Source of the DNA: Cymbomonas tetramitiformis
Lineage: Eukaryota > Chlorophyta > Pyramimonadophyceae > Pyramimonadales > Pyramimonadaceae
Length of the DNA stretch: 27,646 bases
NCBI GenBank assembly: GCA_001247695.2
Contig: LGRX02003642.1
Coordinates: forward strand, 1 to 27,646
Direction: 5' to 3'
A model generated the notes under the pieces. It was given only the letters and a program-made list of their open reading frames with translations. It had not been told where the DNA came from and made no database searches. The position numbers were made by a program, and so were the translations under genes. Below, one piece after another: positions 17,677 through 27,646 of the stretch (position 1 is the stretch's first letter; each line of letters opens with the position of its first letter).

Positions 17677-20661
17677 TCAAGGCGACGAACTGAGGACGCA
17701 TAAGTGTGAGTGCAGTAGTAGAGATATCAAATTTTGTGTGCGCAGGCTGCGGAGCTTAATCACATAAGGCGGCGCACTCGCATAAATCGAATATTTGATA
17801 TATACGCTGCAATAGCGAATACAGCGTGTGAGAAAATTGTCGCGTTCGTAGAAGCGCACTCGCAGGAAACAGCTGGTCGCATATACTACACAATAAGGTG
17901 TGCATATGGCACATATCCGCGCAGCAATGAGGACATCACTCGCATAAATGGTTCGCAGATGTACATATGTTCGCAGATGCGACACGGAAACATAATCATC
18001 AGCAGAATCGTTTCCGCGCGGAAAGTCACCAGCGCAGCATTACAATTTTCGTGATTGCACCAAATTGCTTTTTGTACGGCTTCATACATCTTGATGCGCG
18101 ATATACTAATTTGCAGTTGGCAGCATGCGCAATGATCGCAAGTTTTCGCAGAACTGGATCGCAGCTTACAGCATGCATGTCAAATACATGCGCGCGCTTG
18201 TATGAATCACGCTCGAAAATTGTTCAGAATGATATATGGCATGATAGTCATCGGCGGAATTTTGGTCCGTACATAATTCAGCGCTTGCATCATGCGATCT
18301 GATCATGATCACCATACTGCTGTGGACGCATGATCACCATACTGCTGTGGACGCATGATCACCATACTGCTGTGGACGCATGATCACTATACTGCTGTGA
18401 ATGTATGATCACCATACTGCAGCAATTCACACTATGTCCTGATGACTGCATAGATATTTCTAATCATCAGCATTTCATACTTATCTGAAGTATAGTGTGC
18501 AAAATGTTTATTTGAGCATACACTAACTTACAGCACATATTACTTGCAGCATCTGAGTATATGTATATCTTATACTGAATGACTGCCACACTGTAAGTTG
18601 TGCATGCATTATGATAACAGATGTTCTAAATGATCCAACTTGATCACGGTAACAGTTGGAATAGATGGCATCAAATCACAATACATTAGATGTGCACAAA
18701 AGCATTCATTTGCAGTGCATGCTAACTATATTAGAACCCATACAGTATAAGGTGCCTGTTCAGTAATCTTAACACAGTAATTAGCTCAATATGACCCGGT
18801 GGAGTCGAGATACTCCTCGGACCACATATTGTTCTACTGTGGATTACTGAAAGGATGCTCACCGGAGCTGTATGTGAAATAGATCCTGCAACTCATTTTG
18901 TAAATGAGATTATCTTGGAATTACAATAACTTCTAAACTTAATATATCATGCTAGATGTATTCAGTGCATGGTATACTGATAATCCTGCATGATGAACTG
19001 TCTGGAAACATTGTAATGTCCAGAAATTATCTTACTGCAAAGTGTGTAAAAGTGAGCACACACACACACACACACACTGACAAAAAAGTGCTAATCAATA
19101 AACACTATACATGCACACACACTGCATTGCATGTATTGATATTCACTGATTCCAAGTGAATTGATTAACTTAAATATCTATCATGTATATGATAATGTAG
19201 ATACCACTTTACAAACACATGTGCGTGTAAAGTGTCAGCGATTGTGATAGATATGGGAACAGATAAACCAACATGCTGTAGGGCTGGATGGAGTTATCTC
19301 CAGACCCGAAGGCAAGATACTGCACCCATGCAACAGCTGGTAACTGTTGGGTGCAGTCCACTCGTCATTCCACATATCATCGCTGGAGCAACAACAACAA
19401 CTACATTGCATAATGACAATTGATTCAGATTTGATCAGTTCAAATGCATGTAACTCTCAGATCAGTATCTATATGACATCTGATAATAGTTGTTGAGGAC
19501 AAGCACACACATACAAATGTGTTGTGTCAAATTGTTGTGATTATGTCAAGCAATGTCCAGATATGTTCTAAATAAGAAATATCATTTTGATAAATCTTAG
19601 AGCACAGACCTATGCTCAGAACAGATCATAGATTGACAAATATCACTAAAGTGGATGTTCCTAAATGGATGTTCCCACTTAAGTTGATAACTCTATATAT
19701 CATCAGAATGTACATTTACTGCCATGGGTTTAAATCAGTAAAACCCAGAAATGCGGTCAACCATAGATGTTGATATACAGCATAATTTACTTATTTGCCA
19801 TGAAATTTGTCATGTGCAAAAGTAAAGTTTATTGCAGTGATTCTGTACTTTACATTCCACATACACAGAGATATGTACATATATATATATGTTGAAAAAC
19901 GGCCAAAATTGGTAAAATCCTTTGGCGATAAATTTGAAAATTGAAAATTGGACCTTATTTTATTTGATAATATGATTTTATACCTATTAAGGTATGAGAA
20001 AATCATAATGACACATGTCATATCTCGTGTAACACCCTAGGTAATAGGTGTGGAATATGTGGGGGTGTACATATTGGCTGTAACACTAAATCGGTCAAAA
20101 TGTTCTACGTGTAATCTTTTGAAAATTTGGGATTGATTTTTTTGCTATAATGAATATTTAGCTATCGGATAACAATCCCTGAATGACACAACACGCGCAA
20201 CACCCTGTAACACCCTAAAAATTGAATGTGTGTGTCAGGGGGTGTAACGTACCTTCTGAACACCACATAACATTCAGTTTGGTATCAAATGCAGTTTTGC
20301 TCAAAAACATTTGCAAAATATTTATACTGCTTATTTTTTTTACCTATTTTAGGGTTACTGATACCATGTAACACCCTAATCATATTATTGGGTAAATGGG
20401 CCACTGTAACCTGACATGCCCTAAAATGCCACTATAATTTCGATAAACTTCGTGTTTGGCATTAACATATCATGCTGTTTTCGACACAGACATGATGATA
20501 TATCGGGCAACAACCCAAGAACTGTTGGGCAACAACCCTAAAACTGTAACAGCTGCTTCCTATAAGGACTGCATGCTATAACCTATAAGCTATAAGCTAT
20601 GAGGTATATAGGCAACTGACTGCCTATGTGTTCACACTTCCTCGAGGGGGGAAGAAGGTGG
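17677..20661 (+). repeat. Long noncoding 5' leader of the plus copy
   Basis: About 3 kb, the inverted counterpart of 12984-16865 without the hAT-like MITE. Shared landmarks are the conserved block at 19264-19314, the stem-loop at 18635-18659, the 22-bp units at 20505-20548 and the end CTCGAGGGGGGAAGAAGGTGG at 20641-20661 (one base different in the other copy). No gene is supported. Confidence 0.78.
18304..18420. repeat. 25-bp tandem repeat, about five units
   Basis: Units start at 18304, 18329, 18354, 18379 and 18404 with core CATGATCACCATACTGCTGT. The first three are identical and the last two carry substitutions. It lies in the plus leader. Confidence 0.9.
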
Positions 20662-21969
20662 ATAGGATTATACACATATCCATTTTTCAGATCTGGTGAT
20701 TATGATGGATTGATTTTGATAAAATCACTGCATCCACAAGTAACGTTGAAATCTGTACAACGTTGAATCCACCATCACTAATAAAGTGTAAACTCGGATG
20801 GGAAACTACAGTATATCCCAATGACTATAAGTTGACTTTTGCTCAGCATTTACATTCTCGAGTAAGTTTGAAATGCTGAACTATATACATAACATATAAC
20901 CTGATACCATGCTTAATTGCATATCCTGGATCAGAAGATGATAGTTATATAATGTATATATATATATATATATATCCCACCTGATATATACTTTGGCACC
21001 CGAATAACAGCTGAAAACCCGAATAATGTTGGCACCCGAATAACAGCTGATAACTGTTGGTGACCACCATGCAAGACCTTCCAAGCGTAACTCCTTTGTC
21101 CTGAGATGCAAGTGAATTGTTCATAATATGTTGACATCACATAAAAGCATTCTGATAAAAACCCTATATATTCACATGAGTTGTCATCACTACAATGACA
21201 TGGGTTTTTGAATCGTCGAAATGAGTATAACTCCGATGAATTCATTAGTACAGAATAAGCTGTTGGGATTATTCCTCCGGCTGGATTGCAATCATTCACA
21301 ATCCCTGTACATTCCGGTGACAAAATATTGCACTGGACTAATCACCACATTAGGTATAATCTGTGATATATAAGTCACCAGAGAAAGCATTGCAATCAGC
21401 ACAATGCTGTCTAGACTCACAAAGATGAGTAACAGATATTCTCAGATGTAATAAATAGAGGCACAATGTGACCTACGCTAAAATCGCGTATGCTCGGGCA
21501 CTGTATTGTGACCTGCGCTAAGATCGTGTATGCATGGACACAACATGACTCGTGCCAATGACGTGGACATATTTTATGCCACGACATCACATCTGAAATC
21601 AATAAATCACTCAGAGAGAAGGTGTTGACATCAGTATAGCACCACTATACATATAGTCATGAGGATTTTAAAGAAGACACAGTCTCTCCGATATTGACAA
21701 ACATGGTACATATATTACCATGCTCTCTGATTATATATTGATATCCCACGGCATACGATGATGGTAATAGCAAGCCACTTCGCCGCTGGAGGGTAGTGTT
21801 GTATATATACAGCACATGCTTGGGCACTATATGACCCACGCTAATGACGTGGATTCGGGCTGCATCCCAATAACTGCAATGCACCTTCGGTGCAATAGGC
21901 TGCAACCCGAGAACTGCTATCCAGCTTCATAGAAAGCTTCCACGTCATCACATAGAGGTCGGACCTCTG
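20662..21969. other. Unassigned interior of the plus copy, gag not recognisable
   Basis: This is where gag would be expected. I see no Gag motif on either strand. Visible structure: a TA microsatellite at 20954-20974; a short direct repeat GGCACCCGAATAACAGCTGA (20995 and 21032); a ~40-bp duplication with GTGACCTRCGCTAARATCG (21467 and 21509); and a block at 21857-21917 with two GGGCTGCAWCCC motifs 40 bp apart. Confidence 0.55.
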
Positions 21970-23039
21970 TGGCTACTGCCCGAAGGTCCGGTCCTCCCAC
22001 AAGGACCGAAGTGAATTTGGGACATAGGCCGCTTATTTTCGATATAGTCCGTAAATGAGTGCTTTGGGGTCATATTTAGGTGTCCGATAATTATCTAAAA
22101 TCTTATATTGGGTGGTATACTCGGTGTAGCTATGTGATTTACGTCATTGAAAAGTGGGGGTGAAACCGCTCGAAATTAAATAAAAAGGCCGGTCCTCCCA
22201 CAAGGACCGGATTATTCCAAGCTACCTACGCTCACTAAGTGGCCTTCCTGGCGCCCACTGCACATGAAATGCACTGTAACATGACCTATTCGTGCCCTCT
22301 ACAATGTACAACATCTTCGGAATCCATAATACTGCGGGATATATCCCTCGCAATGTCATGCACCCACAAAAAAACTGACTTGGGTGAAATTTGCCATCAA
22401 GATTTTGTATATAGATGGAACCTCATTGCCGCGCACAAGGCAGACATTAATATGTATCGATGATGTTAAGCATTCTAAAAATCATTTGATAGGTATATAT
22501 GATGACTGCAACGTGACAGGGCGTAAAACGGTTAAATGCATATGTTGTCAGGCATCTAGAACTTTACACTTGGCTAGAAATACAATGATAAAATCGACCT
22601 TATAATCAAGGTTTCGGACCCAAACCCAAAAGTTACATATCTGCCAGTGTAATATGAAGTTGCCAACATGCAAAATGTGGTAAGCATGATTGGTATAGTG
22701 TTAGGATAAAATTTTACTGCCTGACGGGATGATTCAGCTCGAAATTCAATTGGATAAAAATATTTGAGTGACATGCTATGTTTTTGAATGCCCTCCAAAG
22801 GTTGAAACTCAAAAATGATAGGGTGCATGCTACAAATGCATTGGATATCGTGAGTATATGAACATATATTGTATATGGCATATGTTCCCACTTAGTTTAG
22901 GTCATATGGATGCTAAAACTCGGAGGATAGTCAATAGGTACCACAAAAAGATGGCTAAAAGAATCCCCGCAAAGCCGGTCCTTGTGGGAGGACCGAACGC
23001 GATTTGGGTCCTCCCACAAGGACCGCCGGGCAGTAGCCA
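21970..23039. mobile_element. Nonautonomous DNA element, 4-bp TSD, family member 2
   Basis: A 1070-bp element with perfect ends TGGCTACTGCCCG / CGGGCAGTAGCCA and flanking direct TCTG (21966-21969 and 23040-23043). Like the element at 6330-6975, it carries four short palindromes, here CGGTCCTCCCACAAGGACCG or its complement, at 21989, 22190, 22976 and 23007. Two lie near the left half and two near the right end. No coding frame with recognisable motifs was found. Confidence 0.83.
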
Positions 23040-23199
23040 TCTGTTGTATTTGAACGGCGCTTGACAACCGCCTAGCAATACACTTCCTTGAGGGGGGAAG
23101 ATGATAAGCTAGAAATACAACTAAAAACCAAATAAATAATAAAGACAAATAATAAAACAAATATAAGTTGCATCATTGTTTTTGTTTTGGTAAGCCTGA

Positions 23200-23610
23200 C
23201 TATGTATAGTCAAACCATGCAGAACTCCATGAAGCTGACACATATATGTATCAAACATTTCTAAGGTCATCAGCCATGATATACATATGAGCTTGATTTT
23301 GAAGACCTAGACATTGTATACATCCAGTCTAACATGTATCCAAACAAGAATTGTATATTGACACGGTGCAAGCACTATAGCCTCTGCCACCGATGATCAT
23401 TAAAAAGGGCAACCATTCTTGATATTTCATACATATCATCTGATTGTATCATTAAAGGTGTCAAGAGTACTCAATGCAATATGCAGGCTACAGCCTGAGC
23501 ACAACACCTAGAAAGGTCAAAGCCACTGAGCTAACCAATGTAGCATAAATGCTAGCTGCCTTTAAGGCTATACAATAAGCCTATTGCCCTTATGTCTTGA
23601 TATGTATCCG
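23200..23610 (+). pseudogene. Decayed integrase C-terminus and chromodomain
   Basis: Nucleotide-level homology to the minus copy's 7000-7400 region read on its coding strand. Shared words in order include CCTCTGCCACNGATGATCA, AAGGGCAACCA, AGGTGTCAAG, ATATGCAGG and GGTCAAAGCCAC, then GAGCT.ACCAATG. It covers the end of integrase, the chromodomain and the start of the 3' noncoding region. Stops and indels abolish the frame. It lies before, not after, the RT piece. Confidence 0.72.
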
Positions 23611-24060
23611 TGTATTGGCATCTCTTTGAAATAATTATGCCTACTGAATGAGCCATACCAACCATCTTGTCTTCATTGATCATTACATATCTGATCATAT
23701 TGCCATTGAGCAATGCCTATTCTGTGAGATTATATATCACGAGGCATTTCGTATAGTGCAACAAAGATCATCAGCTCTTCATCATACCAAAAGGTTGTTG
23801 TCAAAAGTATTGATTTTTCAGACACCATTTCTCAGAGGTCTATTCATCATGAAAGACAGAATCTGTGCAATCATGGCTATTCAGCCTCCAACATAGCTAA
23901 CATAGCTATCCAGCTTATGACCCAACCGTTGTTAAGCAGCCTCTACGCCATATGGCTAAAATTGGCAAGTAATTTCTTCGGTCATTCTTGGACATAGAGC
24001 AATCAAGCACATCCAATTCAGGATGTTTATTCCAAAATTCTCCAAGAGTTACTCATATTT
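23611..24060 (+). pseudogene. Decayed reverse transcriptase fragment
   Basis: Homologous to the RT region of the minus copy from about VMPFGL to FIPKFSK. The clearest stretch, 23860-23960, reads KDRICAIMAIQPPT, then the nucleotides for the KQPLRRMAK segment (CAGCCTCTACGCC is shared exactly) and CTTCGGTCATTCTTGG. Many in-frame stops are present. Identity is roughly 70 percent by eye. The FMDD motif is not intact. Confidence 0.78.
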
Positions 24061-26604
24061 TCCATGTGTCATATGAAAACAGCTAATATACCGCCCTATG
24101 ATGGGAGTCATCTCCTTCAGCGAGGGGAAGTGGTTATGCTGTAAAGTTGACCAATCTGATCATCATAAAAGTGACAGATTTGAGAAAATCGATTGAAACT
24201 TGTATTGAAAATGACTATTCCTTACAATAAGGTATTGCACCTAAGGAAATAAAGGTTTCATCGTCTGAAATAGGAAAAGACTTTTACATTGACTCTAGTT
24301 CCTGAATCCAGAATCGCATAGAAAAAATGTTCTATTCTGTGCATATAGAAAGTACATTAGATTCAGATTCTGAGCATACAAATGGACTTGAATGCACTCG
24401 GGTTTGTACTGAGTTGCAATTGTCCAAAGTTTTTATTCTGACATCACTACTTATTTATGGAATAGCATACAATGGTATAAACCATCCACATATAGATTGA
24501 CACCATATTTGTAATTTCATATCATTTTTGCACATAAGACAAGCATGCTTCATTAAGAAATGAAGACTCTTTGAAAATTCATTCTGGAATGTTTAGAAAT
24601 TTGTTGCCTCATCCATTAGGCCACGAAGTCTTGGAAAAAACCCGCAATCTGCATACGGTCTCCAAGCACAGTTCATCCTCATTTTGGAAAGTGACAGAAA
24701 TTTTATAGTCAAAAAACAAGTCACAATTCTATCGGATTGAAATGACACATTCATCATTCATATCATAACAAGTCTCTGAATAGTGTTTGCCTAAAAATAA
24801 AATGGGCACCATTGAGACAAGTGATCATGTGCTGAAGAATATGCACATATCACTAGGCAATGCCATGTTCTATTCATAATGAAATGACATGTCAGCCATC
24901 CATCAACTACGAAAATACAACTCGTAGTAAGTTGTTGTCATTACGGACACTTCTTGATTGACTCTCCATTAGCTTCGATACCAAAGTTAACTTCGGTACC
25001 ATTACTGATTTCTTTGTTCAGCATGACAATCATTTTCCAGAACATTGTCTAAATTGGGCACACTATAGTGACCCTGAATTGACAAATGTATGTGGGCTGC
25101 AACCCAACAACTGCATTTGACATCATCTGGCATTTGCCACATTCAAAATCGTCAGGCATATTGCCAATATGACGTACAGAGAATCAATGTTCAGATTGAC
25201 ATTGTTACCTCTAAAGCATTCGATGAGTAATTTTAGTTTGATTCTCTATCAAACCATTTTTCACATAACATAATGATTGAATAACATCCTCCATCACCAT
25301 CTAATTGGTTTGATACATCTCTTTTTACGAGGGGGAGGAAGAGTATAGATTCATTCATTTTTCATACAGCTGCCACAAATTGATTTACATCATTGTGATT
25401 TTGCTTGGAAGATTAAACATCTTATCAAAAGTTCCAGCATCTGTGTATAGCAGCCATAAAGTTGGTGACACGGTACATCATGCCGATTGAAACATCAAAT
25501 GAAGTCTTATTTGACTTACTAACACATGAAGTTCATTATGAGGAAATCATAGATGCATATTTCTCCGGCTCTATCATTTATATGAAGGGCACTGTAGACA
25601 TAGGAGAACGATGGTTTTTCAAAGGTGAATAAGCTATATTGTAAGCTTACGACCATCACTTTGACGTCAACAGCCTGAGATGCTGATTGTCGAAATTCAA
25701 GAGTTGAAGGATTCGTTGAATCAACCTTGATACATGTGTTTTGATTCATAATTTGTTGATCCATGGTTTCTCCCCAAATCTAGAAAAGCTGGCACACAAG
25801 TTGTTGCCAATGTATTAAGGAAGGCATCTGAGCAAAGGATTGCCAGTTGTGCCATCAGGCATCGAATTCCATAACAGCAAAGCCGAGTGAGTAAATCCGC
25901 CACTCTAGCTATTTGCCCGTCATTCCTTCCAGGTTCATGACAAGAGACAATTCATCAAAGTCATACACCAATACATAAGTCACATGCATGGTTGCACAGT
26001 TTGTATCCGAATGCAACCCCATCGAGGTTAAGCATCTAGACAGCAACTCTGGCCAACCAAAAGCCTTCCTGTCTTCGGATATCTTTTGCATTCTCATTTC
26101 CAGCTCCATTATGGACTAGGAAGCATCATGACTGTGCCTCGCCAGGACGCTAATCCTCAAAGCCGCACACTTGAGGCGAGCCTTATGAGACAGTGACCTT
26201 TGGCTTGTGGGGCGTCAACCCCTTATCAAATCCTGAACATTTGTTAACACCCAAATTTATCATGATGCAACTTAAGTGGGATTATAAGTTCCACATAATC
26301 ATATTGTCTACGTATGCTGAAGGCATAACTGCCGCATATGATCACAATAGGTCGCAGCTTCTATAACTTTGGCTTCTGAGTCAAAAGCTGATAGCCAATG
26401 ACTTTTTGCCAAAAATTGCCGACCAAATAATAATCAGGCCGTGGAAACATATACCCAAGAGGTTTTCGTCCATCGGTCATATATATATATATATATCAGG
26501 GCTGCATCCCAAGAACTGCGATGCGCCTTCGGTGCAATGGGCTGCAACCCGAGAACTGCAGGGTTATATCCCTAACATTTTTACCCTGCATCAAATTGAT
26601 ATGA
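24061..26604. other. Unassigned AT-rich interior of the plus copy
   Basis: No feature can be named with confidence. RNase H and the integrase core are not recognisable. Visible items: a purine tract at 25329-25337, a GGGCTGCAACCC motif at 25092, a TA microsatellite at 26480-26496 and the block 26499-26560, a near copy of 21857-21917. On the minus strand, two same-frame open stretches (25909-26109, with WPELLSRCLTSMGL, and 25519-25764, with STNPSTLEFRQSASQ) may be remains of another gene; I do not recognise them. Confidence 0.5.
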
Positions 26605-27530
26605 CAGGAGCAGGAATTGATCCTTCCTTGCTAAGGTGTAGTGAGCCTTGTATAAATCATACCCTTACACAGATACGCATATGCGGGTACCAATATCTGT
26701 GAAAAACTGCTAATGCTACCTTTGCCAAGACCGTGGTTTGTCATCGGATTCTGTGGCCAGTCATCCGAAACTACCGGAGATATCGACTGAGGTAGACGGA
26801 GTTGTGATCCTAAGTTGTGCTTGACAAACACAACTAAAGAAATTTCACATTAGTACGTGGCGAATCCATTCTCACTCATCGCGATAGATGTTCGTCAAAG
26901 CGTGCGTACTGGACCATATCAGGAGTTTGGCAGACGGGTGAGGATTTAAAGTGGACTTATAAAGACCCTCCGATATCTCGTAAGCAGGGCCTTCTCCGTT
27001 TTGCATTAAAACAAGCCCCCGGTGAAATAACTCCGGAAACAAACACGGGCTCCCCGATTGCCACCTATGATCCTCCAAAGTAGTTTAAGGAGGGGAGGAA
27101 GGGTTGGGTGCACTATATCAGGCCGAGAATCGTGCGATTATAAATCGTTAAATCGTGGGATCATCGTTCGCAAAGAACGACGGCTAGCGCAAATAATCCG
27201 TAACGTAGACTTCGGATGCTTTGAATCGTCACTCTGACGATTGATACGTGTGGATCAATCAGTAATCCAGCGTCAATCTGCATCACGAAACGCAATTCAT
27301 TGAACCTTGAAACGTCACTCTGAAATACGATACGAACTTCAAAAGGGGGCTACATCCTGAGAACTGTAAGGTGAGGGACTAAAGTGGACTCAGTTCCCCC
27401 CAATAACCTAAAAACACCATGAGGGACGCCTCAAATCGGTGTAAGAAGACTGGTACCAGCAAGAAGCAACAACAACAAAGACATCATAGACATATACAAA
27501 GGTATGCCCGTTGTGAGGTCACAACTCTTT
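26605..27530 (+). repeat. 3' noncoding region of the plus copy
   Basis: Inverted counterpart of about 5301-6265, beginning at AATTGATCCTTCCTTGCTAA. It contains the purine tract AAGGAGGGGAGGAAGG at 27088-27103 and ends in the PPT. No gene is present. Confidence 0.8.
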
Positions 27531-27543
27531 AAGAGGGGAGATC
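27531..27543 (+). promoter_or_regulatory. Polypurine tract of the plus copy
   Basis: AAGAGGGGAGATC directly before the TGTCAGGG start of the LTR, identical to the tract at 5288-5300 on the other strand. Confidence 0.82.
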
Positions 27544-27646
27544 TGTCAGGGTCATGACCGATGACATATGTGTCATACATGTCATACCTGTCAGACATGT
27601 CATACCATGTCATGTCATGTCGAGTCGTGTCATATATTATTATGAC
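27544..27646 (+). repeat. 3' LTR of the plus copy (cut by window end)
   Basis: The first 103 bp match 17036-17147 with two substitutions and lack one 9-bp GTGTCATAC unit. The rest, about 500 bp, lies outside the window. Confidence 0.87.

Larger units (their letters stand above)
17036..27646 (+). mobile_element. Plus-strand, nonautonomous copy of the same retrotransposon family (right end cut by window)
   Basis: Complete 5' LTR (17036-17656), PBS (17660-17676), leader (to 20661), an interior without intact genes, 3' noncoding region (about 26605-27530), PPT (27531-27543) and the first 103 bp of the 3' LTR. Leader and 3' region are homologous to the minus copy, but gag is not recognisable and pol is reduced to decayed, permuted pieces. 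It starts exactly at the break in the minus copy's LTR, which points to insertion into it; TATAC (17031-17035) is the candidate duplication. Confidence 0.82.

Noticed and set aside
12984..20661. A single foldback DNA transposon with ~3-kb terminal inverted repeats
   Set aside because: The centre consists of LTR ends each followed by a TGG primer site, and the arms run on into gag on one side; two retrotransposons in opposite orientation explain this better.
24240..24330. Plus-strand GKDFYIDSSS as a possible Ty1/copia protease
   Set aside because: The similarity is limited to a few residues, stops surround it and no other copia motif was found.
24605..24690. Possible integrase zinc-finger remnant (GHEVLEKTRNLH)
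   Set aside because: Only weak similarity to GHVGKNRMLH; nucleotide alignment was not convincing.
1..27646. tRNA, rRNA or bacterial-type operon features
   Set aside because: No tRNA or rRNA core words were seen, and the content is eukaryotic transposon sequence.

Overview
The window is eukaryotic repeat-rich DNA with no clear host housekeeping gene. The evidence is LTR retrotransposon gag/pol with a chromodomain, a GT-AG intron, a MULE-type transposase and several short inverted-repeat elements flanked by target-site duplications. The host cannot be fixed from the sequence. The style would fit an alga or another protist with a large transposon load, but that is a guess.

Left flank (1-4691): two pairs of ~110-bp near-perfect palindromes enclose a 21-bp tandem array. 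A minus-strand MULE transposase follows, split by one frameshift into a zinc-finger part and a DDE part. Next comes a GC-rich minus-strand reading frame coding for a disordered, nuclear-looking protein of unknown function. The flank ends with a G-run block and a degenerate ~150-bp tandem repeat.

Central structure (4692-27646, running off the right edge): I read this as two copies of one chromovirus-like Ty3/gypsy family, head to head. The minus-strand copy runs from a truncated 5' LTR (16881-17035) through a PBS, a ~3.3-kb noncoding leader, gag, protease, RT/RNase H/integrase with a 90-bp intron, a chromodomain and a 3' noncoding region to a PPT and 3' LTR (4692-5287). The plus-strand copy starts with an intact 5' LTR at 17036, exactly where the minus copy's LTR breaks off. 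It has the same kind of PBS, leader, 3' region, PPT and 3' LTR start (27544). The simplest reading is that the plus copy inserted into the 5' LTR of the minus copy, which creates a very large imperfect palindrome. The minus copy has recognisable coding genes carrying a few lesions. The plus copy has lost gag and keeps only decayed pol pieces in permuted order, so it was probably mobilised in trans.

Smaller elements sit inside both copies: a TA-flanked pogo-like MITE that splits the protease frame, a hAT-like MITE with an 8-bp duplication in the leader, and two members of an unusual family with 4-bp duplications and ends TGSCTAYTRCCC, each carrying four ~16-20-bp palindromes.
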